Assembly (NCBI RefSeq): GCF_040958095.1
Contig: NC_091188.1
Location: 42,543,036 to 42,607,035, forward strand
DNA: 64,000 nt
Source of the DNA: Procambarus clarkii
Taxonomy: Eukaryota; Arthropoda; Malacostraca; Decapoda; Cambaridae
Reading direction: 5' to 3'
The notes beneath the pieces were generated by a model. That model ran no database searches, was not told the origin of the DNA, and saw only the letters and a program-made list of their open reading frames with translations. Of this stretch, positions 9,763-20,602 are shown piece by piece. A program made the position numbers and the translations under genes. How positions within the stretch are numbered: the first letter of the stretch is position 1; each line of letters opens with the position of its first letter.

Positions 9763-10715
9763 TCAAGACGAAGCCGAGACCACGGGCTGCAACCACCGAC
9801 CTAAGGCAACACAGGCCCGACTGGGCCCAGGAACGTTAACAAGGTAGCGTGCAGCCAGGACCCTGTTCGACCGCCAAAATCCCCGTGCCCGAATGTCAGC
9901 CCAAGACATATTGCCGAAGACAGCAGCAAGAGCAGCGAACTTACGAATGTCATGGGCACGGGGATAGACCGCAGGCTGGCTGGATTTAATGACCCTGTGG
10001 ACGACCTGAGAGACCCGAACCCGCAAACAGGGAAGACGGGAAACCGGATCAACCCAAAGCGCGTCCCCGGACACTGAAGCCGTGGCGCGCAGATAACGGC
10101 GGAGGGCCGCAACCGGAAACAACACATGGTGAACCCCTGGCCTGACAAACCACGCATCAACAACCCAAGGACGCCTCCGGAAAGCAGCAGTCTCATTCTT
10201 CGCCAGAAAAGAGGGAGACGGCTGCAAACGAACAAACCGAAGACCACGACCAAAGGAGCAAAAACCCCTGCGCCGGAGAAGAGCATGAAGCTCTGCCACA
10301 CGACCCCCAGAGGCTAATGCCAACAGAAAAAGAGCCTTAGCAAAGCAATCTTGAACCGAAGGGGCCACCACAAAACGAGGAGTGGAAAGCTAGAAGAGCA
10401 CTCTGTCCAAAGACCAGGACGGCTCAGGCGGTGCACGAGCAGGCCGGAGGTGAAACAACGCCCAAGACAGCTTGCGAAACGGCGCAGAAGTAACATCAAT
10501 ACCGAAAGCTAGCTGCAGCGGCTCCGCCAGCGCCGCACGATACGAGGCGACAGTATTAGGCATCAGATGACGGTCCTGAAACAACCAAGAGAGAAAGGAC
10601 AACACCACCCGAACCGAAAGCGAGGAGCAATGACGAAGGGTCAAAAAGAACCGGAAGGACTGCCAGGAAACTTCATACTGCCGCCAAGAGGAAACTTGCA
10701 GGTGAGAAACCAATA
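9763..10715 (-). pseudogene. DIRS tyrosine recombinase, one internal stop
   Basis: It integrates circular DIRS DNA by site-specific recombination. The N-terminal helical (SAM-like) domain is visible as SSWRQYEVSWQSF and DRHLMPNTVASYRAAL. The catalytic domain carries SGGRVAEL (first Arg), HDIRKFAA (His-x-x-Arg) and GFWRSNRVLAARYL (Trp and the nucleophilic Tyr). The frame is continuous with the gag-like ORF upstream (codons in phase from 11382) and is broken by a single TAG at 10390-10392. A homologous plus-strand remnant lies at 55406-56330. Apart from that stop the catalytic set is complete. Confidence 0.85.
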
Positions 10716-11382
10716 ACTCAGACATAGGGCGGCAAGAGGAAGAAGCCGCCTGAATATAACGTTCTACCGCAGAAGCCTCAAAAAGCAGAGGACAAAAGGG
10801 AGAAGACAACCTAAGACCCAGGGCCCAAGCGGATTCCAAAGAGGAAGCCAGGACCGCCTGACGACACGCGAAGCGCGCAGCGAAAAACCGCAGCAACGCC
10901 TCCCGCAGGATAGGCGCAAAGAGCTTCAACATAGCAGACGACGCCCGAGCAGCGGAGACCAAGGCGTCAGACCCCAGAACGGCCCCAAGCGCCTCAACAT
11001 CCTCCGCAAGCCAATCTGAAGATAGCTCCAGGAGGGAAAAGAAACGCAGGATCGAAGCCAAAAAGCCACAAGCGCGCAAATCCTCCGCCACAAGAGCAGC
11101 CGACAGGGAAGGAACCTGAACATGGAGCTGCACTGCACCAACGTCCCGCAGAAGGGCAGGAGCAAAAAGACACTCATTAAGGTGCTCAAAATCGCCCCCC
11201 CCCCCCAGGTAAACCTGGACTACCGTCAACGCCTCACGACACTCAAACGTGCGGGTTCGACAGAACGAGTCCCAAGCATCCAGCGAAAACAAGGGGCAGT
11301 CTGCAAGCCAGGACAACCCCGGAACCTCATAACGAACCCAGTAAGGACATGAAGATCCAAACCTGAAGGAAGAAGGATCCAT
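10716..11382 (-). CDS. DIRS gag-like segment fused in frame to the recombinase
   Basis: The frame opens at ATG 11382 (MDPSSFRFGSS) and includes WLADCPLFSLDAWDSFCRT, SLLELSSDWLAEDVEAL and SSSCRPMSELL, matching copy 1 at 2220-1540. Shortly after SCRPMSELL the frame passes straight into the tyrosine recombinase N-terminus, whereas in copy 1 the RT region follows later. The RT-RNase H deletion therefore created an in-frame gag-recombinase fusion that runs to the TAG at 10390. The junction lies near 10710-10730. Confidence 0.65.
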
Positions 11383-11644
11383 TATGGAGGCTTACTCTGG
11401 GTCACGCAGGAAGGAAGCCCCCAAGGCCGACCGCACCTCAGATGGAGAGATGCGGGAAGCCGAAAACCTCCAGAAAGACGGAACCAAAGGACCCACAGGG
11501 ACACGGAACCGAACCCGGGGAGGAGCAGAACCCAAGTCCAAATTGTACGCAGAAGGGGGAAAGGAAAACCCCCACTCCTTGCAACAGTAAGCCCCGCTCA
11601 GAAGGACTGAAAATCGAGGCGGGGTCCAATGGAGCCCAAGGCCC

Positions 11645-12326
11645 TCAAGTCAGCTCCTCCCCAACCCCAGGAGCCTCCACACCAGGCTCCGGGGCCAAGC
11701 CATCCTCCAAAACCCTGGCCTCACAAGAAAAAGCCGGGGCAGCCGAAAGCTCCGGAAGAGAAGGGGCCCACTGGTCAAACCCCGGAGCATCGCCCGGAGG
11801 AACAGACTCGAATGCCTCCGTAGCCCCCCCGGACGGGGCAACCCCCGAAACTGCCCGAGTCTCAGAAACCGCTAAACCCCACCCCGACCCCGAAGCCCTC
11901 AGACGCTTAGGGGCCAGAAGCAGGGACGGGGGGGACCGAATGAACCACCGAAGGGGAAGAACAATGGGGCATGGACGGAACCAAGGCCGAAGCGACCAAC
12001 ACCCCCAAGTCTGGGTCCCTATACACAAAGCGGGGCAGCCGCGGGGCGTCCGGGGAAACAAGAACCCGCACGCGTTGCAACAACCTAAACCTACCATGCA
12101 ACGCACAAGCTCCCTGCACCAGAAGTAACTCATCAGCAGACTGGGTGAATTGAGTCACAAACAAGCAACACAGCTCGCAGGACTCAGGGTCGAATGTGTC
12201 ACCGACCCAACAGGCAGCATGATGGAGGCAAAAACAATGAGAGTCACCCTGAGACAAGGGGACAGAGCAACCCTCAAACTCGCACAAAGCGAGAGGGGAC
12301 GCAAGGGTCTCCTCCATCGGACCCAA
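11645..12326 (-). pseudogene. DIRS gag-like ORF with Cys/His cluster, frameshifted
   Basis: Two overlapping frames (12326-11907 and 12133-11645) together match the 250-codon gag-like ORF of copy 1. The Cys/His block is conserved: CSVPLSQGDSH, FCLHHAACWVGDT, ESCELCC. A frame change around 11900-12130 shows decay. The Pro/Ser/Ala-rich tail is similar to copy 1. Confidence 0.6.
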
Positions 12327-12974
12327 GAGCCCCCGCGGGGTTTCCCAGGGCCCCTAGACTGGGTCTGCTAAGGGTTATCCCAGGCAGGGCACTGCTAACC
12401 GGCGCCCCAAACTACCAAGCAATCTGCTAAAAGCTGAACCCACGGGACGTGTCCACTTGCGAGGGCAAAGCAGGGGGTGCCACCACACAAACGACCCTAA
12501 TATAAAGGGAGGAAAAAACAAGGCAGACCCCCCCCCCCCACCAGGCAAACACAAAAAGAAAAGAAAAACCACCCAAGTGGACAACGTACCCAGAGGAAAC
12601 AGAGCCGGCCGACGTTAGAGGTGCAAACTAGCTACGCAGTACCCTGCGCCCCACCAGCGCAATGACTACCACTTACCCCAAGGTAAACAAGGGAGGAAAA
12701 CCCCCAACACTCAGGGCGGCCAAACGCCAAGCAGTGAAAAGCTAACAGAGGTAGACCCAAGGTGACTTGTGGAAGGCAACCCCAAGCCCCAAGGGCGGTA
12801 CTTACAGGACACTCAGGGAAGGTGACCCTAAGCACATGCAGCTCGAGTACCTCAGAATACTACTCCCAGCTCACACGACCACCATAAGAGCAGCACTGAA
12901 AACAAGTCACAGCACTGAGACAAGACTGGAGCTGGAGCCACACGACAGTGCATTATCCCATCAGCCGAGGAACT

Positions 12975-13392
12975 TGGGCGGGGATCGCCGGCTCGGGGGT
13001 CTGGGGCTCCCCCTTCCCCCTTCCAGGGAGGGGGGAAGCTGCGCAGACATGCGGCGCGGCTCGTGTGACAGTCATGCTGGTTTGCTTGTTTTTCTTTTGG
13101 GGAGTTCTGTCCACTCGTTTGTCAATTTTGTTGTTAACCAGAATAGGGGTTTGTTTTGTGGCACTTACCTTTCTGGGTGCCTGTCCCGGTCGATAGCAGA
13201 TATGGAATGCTCCAAATCACATGTGCATTCTATGGGCCATTACTCCCCATGCCTCTCTGAGGGGGCCAGGTTCTGGCTCGTGGTCCCTGGTAGGCTAGAC
13301 CTCCACCCACATCGACTGATGCAAAATAGTTAGGATATCCATATCAGCCATGGATAGCTCCGGGGAGCCGCAGGGGCTCCCCCCAGAAATGA
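12975..13392 (-). repeat. DIRS copy 2, right (5') inverted terminal repeat
   Basis: It is the inverse of 9166-9540 and ends ggagccgcaggggctccc then cccagaaa. It includes a short G/C hairpin (ggggctcccccttcccc ... gggggaagctgcg). The outer 35 bases are complementary to the second half of the ICR. Confidence 0.85.
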
Positions 13393-13829
13393 CCAACAAA
13401 ATTGTCATTCAAATACCTTATGTTACTTCCACATCATAACTTAAACTAAACTTCTTGTCATGACTTCAAAACTAACATAATGATGTGGTTTTCAATGATG
13501 TTTCTGTTTTGAAGAAAGTTCACCACTGGGCGACAAAATTCACCCCAAAACCAAGTCGATTTTCATACTACTGTAAGAACAGTTTAATCTGGGTTGGAAT
13601 AAAAACATATTACAATCCAGAATGACATTCACGCAAGTCAGCCATCTATGCTCTAAACTCCCTCCGAGTGATCTTGAGCCTAAAAGACTGCCAAGTATAC
13701 TTGAGCCTGGCCGATACCACCCAACTCCCTCCCACACCTGCATTGACAGCGAGTGAGGGGTTGGATTTAAATGGGACACACCTAGTGAGCCAACATGCCT
13801 GTTGCAGTTCTCCTTTCTCACATCATCAC
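13393..13829. other. Mostly unassigned; piece resembling CR1-like LINE
   Basis: Around 13510-13560 the sequence (caccactgggcgacaaaatt) resembles 62530-62560 (tcaccgggcaacaaaattca), which lies in a CR1-like remnant, so this is probably the same family. No open frame of note is seen, and the rest is unassigned. Confidence 0.35.
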
Positions 13830-14945
13830 CCGAGGACCACACAATGAACATCGTGCGAGAATCCTATGCTACACTTTTCAATTTCAGAATTGCTTTTAAA
13901 TCCATGGATGGTGAAATCAACAAAATAAATTGCTCACAACCTTTGTCAAACCAAAGCTGGAATATGCAGCAGTTGTATGGTGTCCATATTTATTCCTCCA
14001 AGGAGTGCCGGACCAACCGGGCTGTGGTGGGTATGTGGGCCTGCGGGCCGCCCCAAGCAACAGCCTAGTGGACCAAACTCTCTCAAGTCAAGCCTGGCCT
14101 CGGGCCGGGCTTGGGGAGTAGAAGAACTCCCAGAACCCCATCAACAAGGTATCAACCAGGTATCATATCTTGAGAAGCACATAAACAACTTTGGAAAAGA
14201 TGCAAAGACATGCAACAAATAGCTCCCAGAACTGAAGGACAAGAACTACGAGGAGAGGTTAGAGGCAATTAATATGCCAAACTAAAAGATACAAGAAAAA
14301 GAGGCAATATGATCACTACTTACTAAATAATAATGGGAATCTATAAAATTGATAGGAAAGAATTCCCGAGACCTGGAACTTCAAGAAAAAGAGGTCATAG
14401 ATATCAATTAACTAAACAAGGCTGCCGAAGAAATACAGTATACGAAAATCTCACTTTCACAAACAGGGTGGTACACGGTTGGAACAAGTTACTGTACTAT
14501 TGCTACACCTACTGACTCCATATTGTAAAAGTCTATGCCGACCATTCTTAATTATCACCTTTTTGCTTTCATTTGTTGTTTTCCATTGAATATTCTCATT
14601 TTATTAACTTACTTATCCCTCAGTATTAAGTTATTTACCCGATCACATTGTTTGTTAATTTTTTTTGTCTATTTATTTTATGTTTTGCCCAAAACACTTT
14701 GCATAATAGTGGCTTCATTAGTATGTGTAACTCCTGTCCCTAAATTGTACATTACTCTTATGTTCTTTGTACACACACTCTTCTGAATAAAGATGATGAT
14801 GAAGTTAGGTGAAAACGAGATGGAGGCCAAAACCGTCAGTAGTTTCAAAACGTTAAACGTTATATGACAGAGTGCTAGGAAGACGGGACATCATGAGTGT
14901 AGCTCTCATCCTGTAACTACATTTAGGTAATTACACTTGCCTTGA
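13830..14945 (+). pseudogene. CR1-like LINE (family B) 3' part, with two insertions
   Basis: RT C-terminal sequence parallels 6850-7440: GGACCACA..., LFNFRIAFKSMDGEI, VKPKLEYAAVVW, then (14330 on) IDRKEFPRPGTSRKRGHRY. Stops and frameshifts are present. It is interrupted at about 13992-14160 by a GC-rich dispersed repeat and at about 14519-14800 by a LINE 3' tail (ccaaaacactttgcataata, ending gaataaagatgatgatgaag). The true 3' end, with gccaaaaccgtcagtagttt and acatttaggtaattacact, is at 14810-14945. Confidence 0.65.
13992..14160 (+). repeat. GC-rich dispersed repeat inserted in LINE
   Basis: It contains cctggcctcgggccgggctt then ggggagtagaagaactccca and gaaccccatcaac. The last part recurs inside the DIRS recombinase remnant at 56196-56262. 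After it the interrupted LINE resumes at catatcttgagaagcaca. It is probably a SINE or SINE tail; no clear A/B boxes were found. Confidence 0.55.
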
Positions 14946-15099
14946 TAGGTGATCTCAATGTTCAGTTAAGTGACACTTATCCTTAAACACTTGTATGCAG
15001 TTGGTTAATCGTATCAAGTAAACACCTCAATTTACCCGAGGGCCACTAACACACTAGTGGCCTTGACGAGGACAGGAAGCCGGTGGCTTGTCAAAGGTC

Positions 15100-15470
15100 C
15101 GCGCAATTTGCTCTGATGATTTTTTCCAGCTGCATTTTAAAAGTTAAGAGTTTTGGCATTTACGAACTCAGCGAGTAAGTGGTTCTACGAGTTTATAACC
15201 CTGTGGGTGAAAAAGCATCTCCTGTTCTCAGTCCTGCACTGTGGCTTGTTGAGCTTGACACCGTTACTCCTTGTTTGTGTTACATCTGACCTTTTGAAGA
15301 AATTGTCTGGATCAACATCCTCCAAATTGTTTAGTACTGTATTTAAGTTTCAGTGATATCACCCCTGTCATGTCTGGTTTGCAATTACCTAAGTGTAGTT
15401 ACAGGATGAGAGCTACGCTCGTGGTGTCCCATCTTTCCAGCACTCTTTGTCATATAACGCTTTGAAATAA
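15100..15470 (-). pseudogene. CR1-like LINE 3' fragments (minus strand)
   Basis: Bases 15100-15345 are the inverse of the segment at 62895-63110 (for example cctttgacaagctgcc there and ggcttgtcaaagg here). Bases 15385-15468 are the inverse of the family-B 3' end (caattacctaagtgtagtta, gatgagagctacgctcgtgg). No intact frame is present. Bases 14946-15100 show nothing recognisable. Confidence 0.55.
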
Positions 15471-15961
15471 AATAAAATTTGTGCCTGAAGGTTCAAGCAG
15501 TTTGCTCTAGGACCCTTCCTTTCAAACCTTTCACTATTTACAAAAAAGCCTCCCGATTTTTAGCTCCTGCCATTGCATTGCTCTTCAACAAGTCACTTGA
15601 ACTCCAAACCTTTCCAGATATTCTAAAAAAAGCGAGAGTAATCCCTGTCCACAAATGTGGTGATCCCACTGATGTTAACAACTTCAGACCTATATCAATT
15701 CTGCCAAACTTGTCTAAAATATTTGAAAAACTTATCTACAAGCAGCTTTACTCTTATCTAGCCAAACACAATATACTTAGCTCTTGTCAATACGGCTTCA
15801 GACCCCCCAAAAAGCACTATCGATGCACTTATTTGTATGATTAACTTGATACATGCAGCTCTTGATAAAAATGAGTTCCCTATTGGGTTATTTGTGGACC
15901 TGCGTAAGGCTTTTGACACTGTCAACCACCAAAACCGTCTTCTTAAATTACAACACTTTAC

Positions 15962-16241
15962 AGTCTCCGTGGTGTAGTGGTAAGACACTCGCCTGGCGTT
16001 CCGCGAGCGCTATGTCATGGGTTCGTATCCTGGCCGGGGAGGATTTACTGGGCGCAATTCCTTAACTGTAGCCTCTGTTTAACGCAACAGTAAAATGTGT
16101 ACTTGGATGAAAAAACGATTCTTCGCGGCAGGGTATCGTATTCCAGGAACCTGCCCGAAACGCTACGCGTACTAGTGGCTGTACAAGAATGTAACAACTC
16201 TTGTATATATCTCAAAAAAAAAAAAAAAAAAAAAAAAAATA
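15962..16241 (+). repeat. tRNA-derived SINE (SINE-A), copy 1
   Basis: A tRNA-like head has an A box (tggtgtagtggtaagacac) and B box (gggttcgtatcctgg), followed by an unrelated body (gaggatttactgggcgcaat) and then the tail cctgcccgaaacgctacgcg and tactagtggctgtacaag, ending in about 27 A residues. The tail matches the 3' end of LINE family A. It interrupts the LINE RT frame, which resumes at attatggagtcagagg. Pol III transcription from the internal boxes is expected. Confidence 0.85.
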
Positions 16242-17846
16242 CCATTATGGAGTCAGAGGTCACTTCCCTGCAGTACCTTAAGTCTTACCTTACTGACAGG
16301 CTCCAATATGTTTCTGTGAATAATTCAATTTCTCCCACCCTACCCATCAACATTGGTGTTCCCCAGGGCAGCATACTTGGCCCTCTCCTCTTTCTCATCT
16401 ACATTAATGACCTTCCAAATGCCTCCCAACACCTCAAACCAATTCTATTTGCTAATGACACGACCTTCATTTACTCCAGTCCTGACCCCCTTGCTTTAAA
16501 TGTCACAGTGAATACTGAGCTAAATAAAGTCTATCACTGGCTAACTGCCAACAAACTCACCCTCAATATTGACAAAACTTTCTATATTTTGTTTGGCAAC
16601 AAATCCTCAAATCAAATAAATCTCAGGATTAACAATACCCAAATTTGTAATAAAGTAGATGGCAAATTCCTTGGCGTGCTCATTGACCCAAAGCTGAATT
16701 TCCAGGAACACATTCTAAATATATCAAAAAAAGTTTCAAAAATTGTTGGCATTCTTTCTAAGATCAGATATTATGTACCTCACCCTGCCCTGGTGACACT
16801 ATTACTCTCTCATCTATCCTTATCTCAACTATGGTACAGTATTTGTGCTTAGGGTTCTACTACCCAAAATCATTTACGTCCTCTAATTACTCAACACAAA
16901 GCTGCTATTAGGACAATATCTAACTCTGGCCCCAGACATCACTCGGTACCCTTACTCAAATCTCTGAATATGTTAGATATTAAGTCACTGCACATCCTCT
17001 CATGTGTATTTTATACTGTATATATAAAACCCTGAACTGTAATGTCAGTCCTGATCTTAAAAGCTTCCTAGAAGGTTGTAACAGATCCCAAGAGCACCAC
17101 ACCAGAAACAAATACAGTGGCACCTCGACTTACGATAATTTTGAGTTACGATGTAAATTTCATCGAAAAATGCGACTCGACATACGATGGTGTCATCGAC
17201 TAACGATATTTGTTGGTACATGTTCGGGTCGACCGAGAGCGTGGTTTCCGGTCACGCGGTCCGACCTGCCTCAGTTTACTACAACTGCCCGCTTAGTGAC
17301 GATGGCGCCTATAAGAAATTCCGCATTTGTGGCGATTTTTTGCATTTTGAACATTAAAATAATTATTATATATCATGCTATGAGTCCCAGGAAAGTCAGT
17401 GGTAAGGCTCAACATATGAAAACCCATGTAAGGATGACCATAGAGCAGAAACAAGAGTACAGAATGTCTCTTCCTCAACAATTAAGAAAATGTGTGCAGC
17501 ATGGGAAGAATTGCAAACCTTTGCTGAAACGACTCACCTAAATCAAGCTGCAGTAGGTCGTTGCCTTAACCTATTCAATGACACTGTGATGCATCATTAC
17601 AGACAAATGTTAAAACGAAGGGAAAAACAAATGTCTCTTGGCAAATTTGTAGTGAGACAAACAAGCACTGAACCACAACCAGGTCCTTAGTGGTATTCAG
17701 GCAAAATGTAGGAGAGAGAGTACCCTAGAGAAAACATTACTGCCTGATGTGATAATGGAAGGGGACTCCCCTTCCAAACAGTAACAACTCTCCTCCTCCC
17801 CCCTCATCACCATCTTCCATACGCCATCAAGAGCCCTCCATAAAGG

Positions 17847-18480
17847 TAAGATACTCAAATCTCTGAATATGTTAGACATTAAGTCACTGTACATTCTCTC
17901 ATGTGTATTATACATATATAAAACGCTAAACTGTAATGCCAATTCTGACCTCAAAAGCTTCATAGAAGGTTGCAACAGAACCCATGAGCACCACACCAGC
18001 AATAAACACAATTTTGATATTCCTAGAGTACGACTTAATCAAACTAGAAATGCTCTACAAATCAAGGGACCCAGATTGTGGAATGACCTTCCCAACCATG
18101 TTAAAGACTGTACCTCTCTCAACCAGTTTAAGATAAAAATGAAGCTATACCTAATAAATTCCCTGTAACCTACCTTACCCCTCTATTGTCAACCAATGTC
18201 TGTTTTTTTTTAAAGAGCGCTGTTTGTCGACAGAATTGTATTTGTGCTGCTTTTTCAGCTATGTTTTCATTCCATGTTTTCATTTTATTCTTTATGCTCA
18301 ATTAGTATTAAACTTTAGTCATTTAAGTTTTTCATGCCCAAAACGCTTTGCGTAATAGTGGCTTTAGGCATTGTATGTACTAGCCCTATCTGTAAATTCA
18401 TCACTCTTTGTAAAATCTCTTGTATGTATGCACCTTACCTAAATAAACATTTGATTTTGATTTGATTTTGATAAACCTAG
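17847..18480 (+). pseudogene. LINE-A 3' fragment inside Tigger copy 2
   Basis: It starts in the middle of the RT C-terminal region (atgttagacattaagtcact) and runs through the stop and 3' end with cccaaaacgctttgcgtaat to a short ttgattttgatttga tail. It is a typical 5'-truncated LINE insertion. Confidence 0.7.
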
Positions 18481-18589
18481 GTACTGTATTGTAGTTAGAA
18501 AAAAATATTGTATTCAGTATAAAATGTATTTGTATGTTAATATTTTGGAGGGTGGGGAACGGATTAATTCAATTTCCTTTATTTCTTAT

Positions 18590-18591
18590 AT

Positions 18592-18622
<31 letters not shown>

Positions 18623-18860
18623 TTTTATTTATTTTTATTTATTTAATTATTTATGCATATACAAGAAGGTACATTGGGATTGTGAGGATACATAATATGG
18701 TAATTACAATCTTGTAATAGCCACTAGTACGCGCAGCGTTTCGGGCAGGAAAATAGGAAAAATAGGAATTAGAATTATAGGAAACATTATCAAGGAAAAT
18801 TATAGGAAATTATAGGAAAATTATAAAATTATAGGAATTATAGGAAAAATTGCTTCGACT
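18590..18860 (-). repeat. (TTTA)n, reversed LINE-A tail and AT-rich short tandem
   Basis: The (ttta)n tract is followed by tgcatatacaagaaggtaca and agtacgcgcagcgtttcggg, which is the LINE-A 3' tail in reverse. The remainder to about 18860 is a degenerate tandem of aaattataggaa, probably slippage-derived. Confidence 0.6.
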
Positions 18861-19308
18861 TACGATATTTCGAGTTACGATCCGTCTCTCGGAACGAATT
18901 AGCATCGTAAGTCGAGGCCCCATTGTACCTATTTGATATCCCAAGAGTACGACTTAGTCAAACTAGAAATGCTTTACAAATCAAGGTACCTTGAATGTGG
19001 AATGACCTTCCCAATTATGTTAAAGACTGTACCTCTCCCAACCAGTTTAAGATAAAAACCAAGTACCACCTAATTAACTTGATGTAACCTACCTCACCCC
19101 TAAATGTCAACCCATGTCTCCGATTTTAAACAATGCTGTTTGTTGCCCAAATTGTATTCTTGCTTTTTCTGCCATGTTTCCCCCCCCCCCCTTTTTTTCA
19201 TTTTTTTCTTACTTTTTCTCAACACAATTTATACTTTAATCTCAATTAGTATTAAGTTTTAGTCTTGGTGTTTTTCCTGCCCGAAACGCTTTGCATAATA
19301 GTGGCTTT

Positions 19309-19437
19309 AGGCATTGTATGTATGTATGTATGTATGTATGTATGTATGTATGTATGTATGTATGTATGTATGTATGTATGTATGTATGTATGTATGTATG
19401 TATGCATGTATGCATGTATGTATGTATGCATGTATGT
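19309..19437. repeat. (TATG)n microsatellite
   Basis: About 30 copies of tatg with a few gcatg variants are present. It follows the LINE-A 3' end (ggcattgtatg), so the array probably grew from the LINE tail. Open frames in this stretch are artefacts. Confidence 0.9.
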
Positions 19438-19487
19438 ACATGGTTGTCTAGTGTACTGACTCCTCACCTATTTTTCCTCTATTCAAA

Positions 19488-19730
19488 TTCAAATGTTTAT
19501 TCAGGTAAAAGTACATACATAGAAGATGAGTTACAAAGATAATGTTGGATTTATAGATAGAGCTAGTACATACAATACCTAAAGTCTTTAATACGCACAA
19601 CATTTTGGGCAAGGTGTGGGGGAAAACCATTTAGATTAAACTTAATACTAATTGAGATTAAAGTATAAATTGTGTTGAAAAAGGAAAAAAAGGGGGGGGG
19701 GGGGGGTAGGAACATGGCAGAACTCAGCAA
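19488..19730 (-). repeat. Reversed LINE-A 3' tail
   Basis: It contains aaatgtttattcaggtaaaa, gtacatacaatacctaaagt and an aaaccatttagattaaactt-type end, the inverse of 19060-19320. A G run (about 19692-19707) follows. Confidence 0.6.
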
Positions 19731-19837
19731 TTATACAAGTTGGTCAACAAACAATATTGTTTGAAAATAGCAAGACATGGGTTGACACTTAGGGGGTATC
19801 ATATCTATCATGTCTACTGTACACTCACATGTCTACT

Positions 19838-20012
19838 GTGAGTTCTCTCACTCACACATCACCAGGGTGCAGCCCATAGCAGCTGTAACTCCCAGGTACC
19901 TATTTACTGCTAGGTGAACATAGACATCAGGTGAAGGAAATTCAGCCTCAATTGGGATTCGAACCTGGGCCATTAGGACTAGGATCCCAGAACGCTGTCC
20001 ACTTCTGCGGTC
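19838..20012 (-). repeat. tRNA-derived SINE (SINE-C type), minus strand
   Basis: On the minus strand it reads gaccgcagaagtggacagcg, then cccaggttcgaatcccaatt (B box), then a body with cacctagcagtaaataggta and cctgggagttacagctgct. The head is tRNA-like and the body is shared in part with SINE-B (agcagtaaataggtacctgg). Confidence 0.65.
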
Positions 20013-20015
20013 TTG

Positions 20016-20016
<1 letters not shown>

Positions 20017-20050
<34 letters not shown>

Positions 20051-20590
20051 AATAATAATAATAATAATAATAACTTATTCACAAGATGGTACAATGGGTT
20101 GGTGAGATTACATAAGATTGGTATTTGTACATTCTTGCAAAGTCACTAACAACAGCATTTTGGGCAGGTCCTTAATCTAACATATCAGCTCAGATAAAAA
20201 TGTACATTGTAGCAAGGTTTTATATCAACAAATAACTACAATATAAATTGACAGGAGGTGATTACACTGATAAAGATATATGTCTTAAGTACTAATACAG
20301 TATTGGGAAAATGGGTAATACAAGATACAGTGTGAGTTTGAAGCACAAGGTAGGAAACTATGAGGATGAAATTAGGTACTTTTTGGTTTTACTTTTGAAT
20401 AGGGAATGGGTTGGACAATTTTTTAATTCATCAGGGAGCGAGTTCCAAAGACTGGACCCTTTTATTTGCAAAAGTGCTTGCATAGATTTAGTTTGACTCT
20501 GGTGATATCATAGATGTACTTATTTCTGGTGTGGTGCTCATTGGTTCTATTACACCTATCAAGGAGAAGTTTCAGATAGTTTAGTTTCAA
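20017..20590 (-). pseudogene. (TTA)n/(AAT)n microsatellite and decayed LINE-A C-terminus
   Basis: Bases 20017-20072 are trinucleotide repeats. Bases 20080-20200 are a reversed LINE tail (cagcattttgggcagg). Bases 20390-20590 on the minus strand read like the end of the LINE-A ORF2 (NRTNEHHTRNKY, GPVFGTRS). No intact frame. Confidence 0.55.
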
Positions 20591-20602
20591 GATTAGCATT
20601 TA

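Larger units (their letters stand above)
9112..13392 (-). mobile_element. DIRS-like retrotransposon, copy 2, with both termini and internal complementary region
   Basis: This minus-strand element has inverted terminal repeats at about 9166-9540 and 12975-13370. An internal complementary region at about 9604-9705 is complementary to both outer ends, the hallmark of DIRS1-type elements that replicate through a circular intermediate. It encodes gag-like ORFs and a tyrosine recombinase, but the RT-RNase H segment is missing. At 4.3 kb it is shorter than an intact DIRS element. Such elements integrate by recombinase, so no target duplication is expected, and none is seen. Confidence 0.88.
17115..18925 (+). 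mobile_element. pogo/Tigger-like element, copy 2, with LINE pieces nested inside
   Basis: The ends are cagtggcacctcgacttacg and the inverse cgtaagtcgaggccccattg, flanked by TA (17113-17114, 18926-18927). A broken transposase remnant is visible (MSPRKVSGKAQ at 17381; WEELQTFAETTHLNQAA and REKQMSLGKF near 17490-17690). It contains a LINE-A 3' fragment at about 17847-18480 and a reversed LINE-A tail with (TTTA)n at about 18590-18755. It lies within the LINE-A copy at 15480-19310, so nesting is three deep. Confidence 0.8.
15480..19310 (+). mobile_element. LINE family A copy, heavily interrupted
   Basis: RT blocks are SRFLAPAIALLFNKSLE, NFRPISILPNLSKIFEKL, GVPQGSILGPLLFLIYIND, FANDTTFIYSS (catalytic FADD mutated to FAND) and KFLGVLIDPKLNFQ. 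The C-terminus and 3' end resume at 18928-19310 with IPRVRLSQTRNAL-like sequence and cccgaaacgctttgcataat. It is broken by a SINE (15962-16241) and a Tigger element (17115-18925) and has several frameshifts. The FADD to FAND change alone would disable the RT. Confidence 0.75.

Noticed and set aside
15962..16040. tRNA-like sequence with A and B boxes
   Set aside because: Recurs as the head of a SINE with a body, LINE-like tail and poly(A); not a free tRNA gene. Same for 20603, 35641 and 60700.
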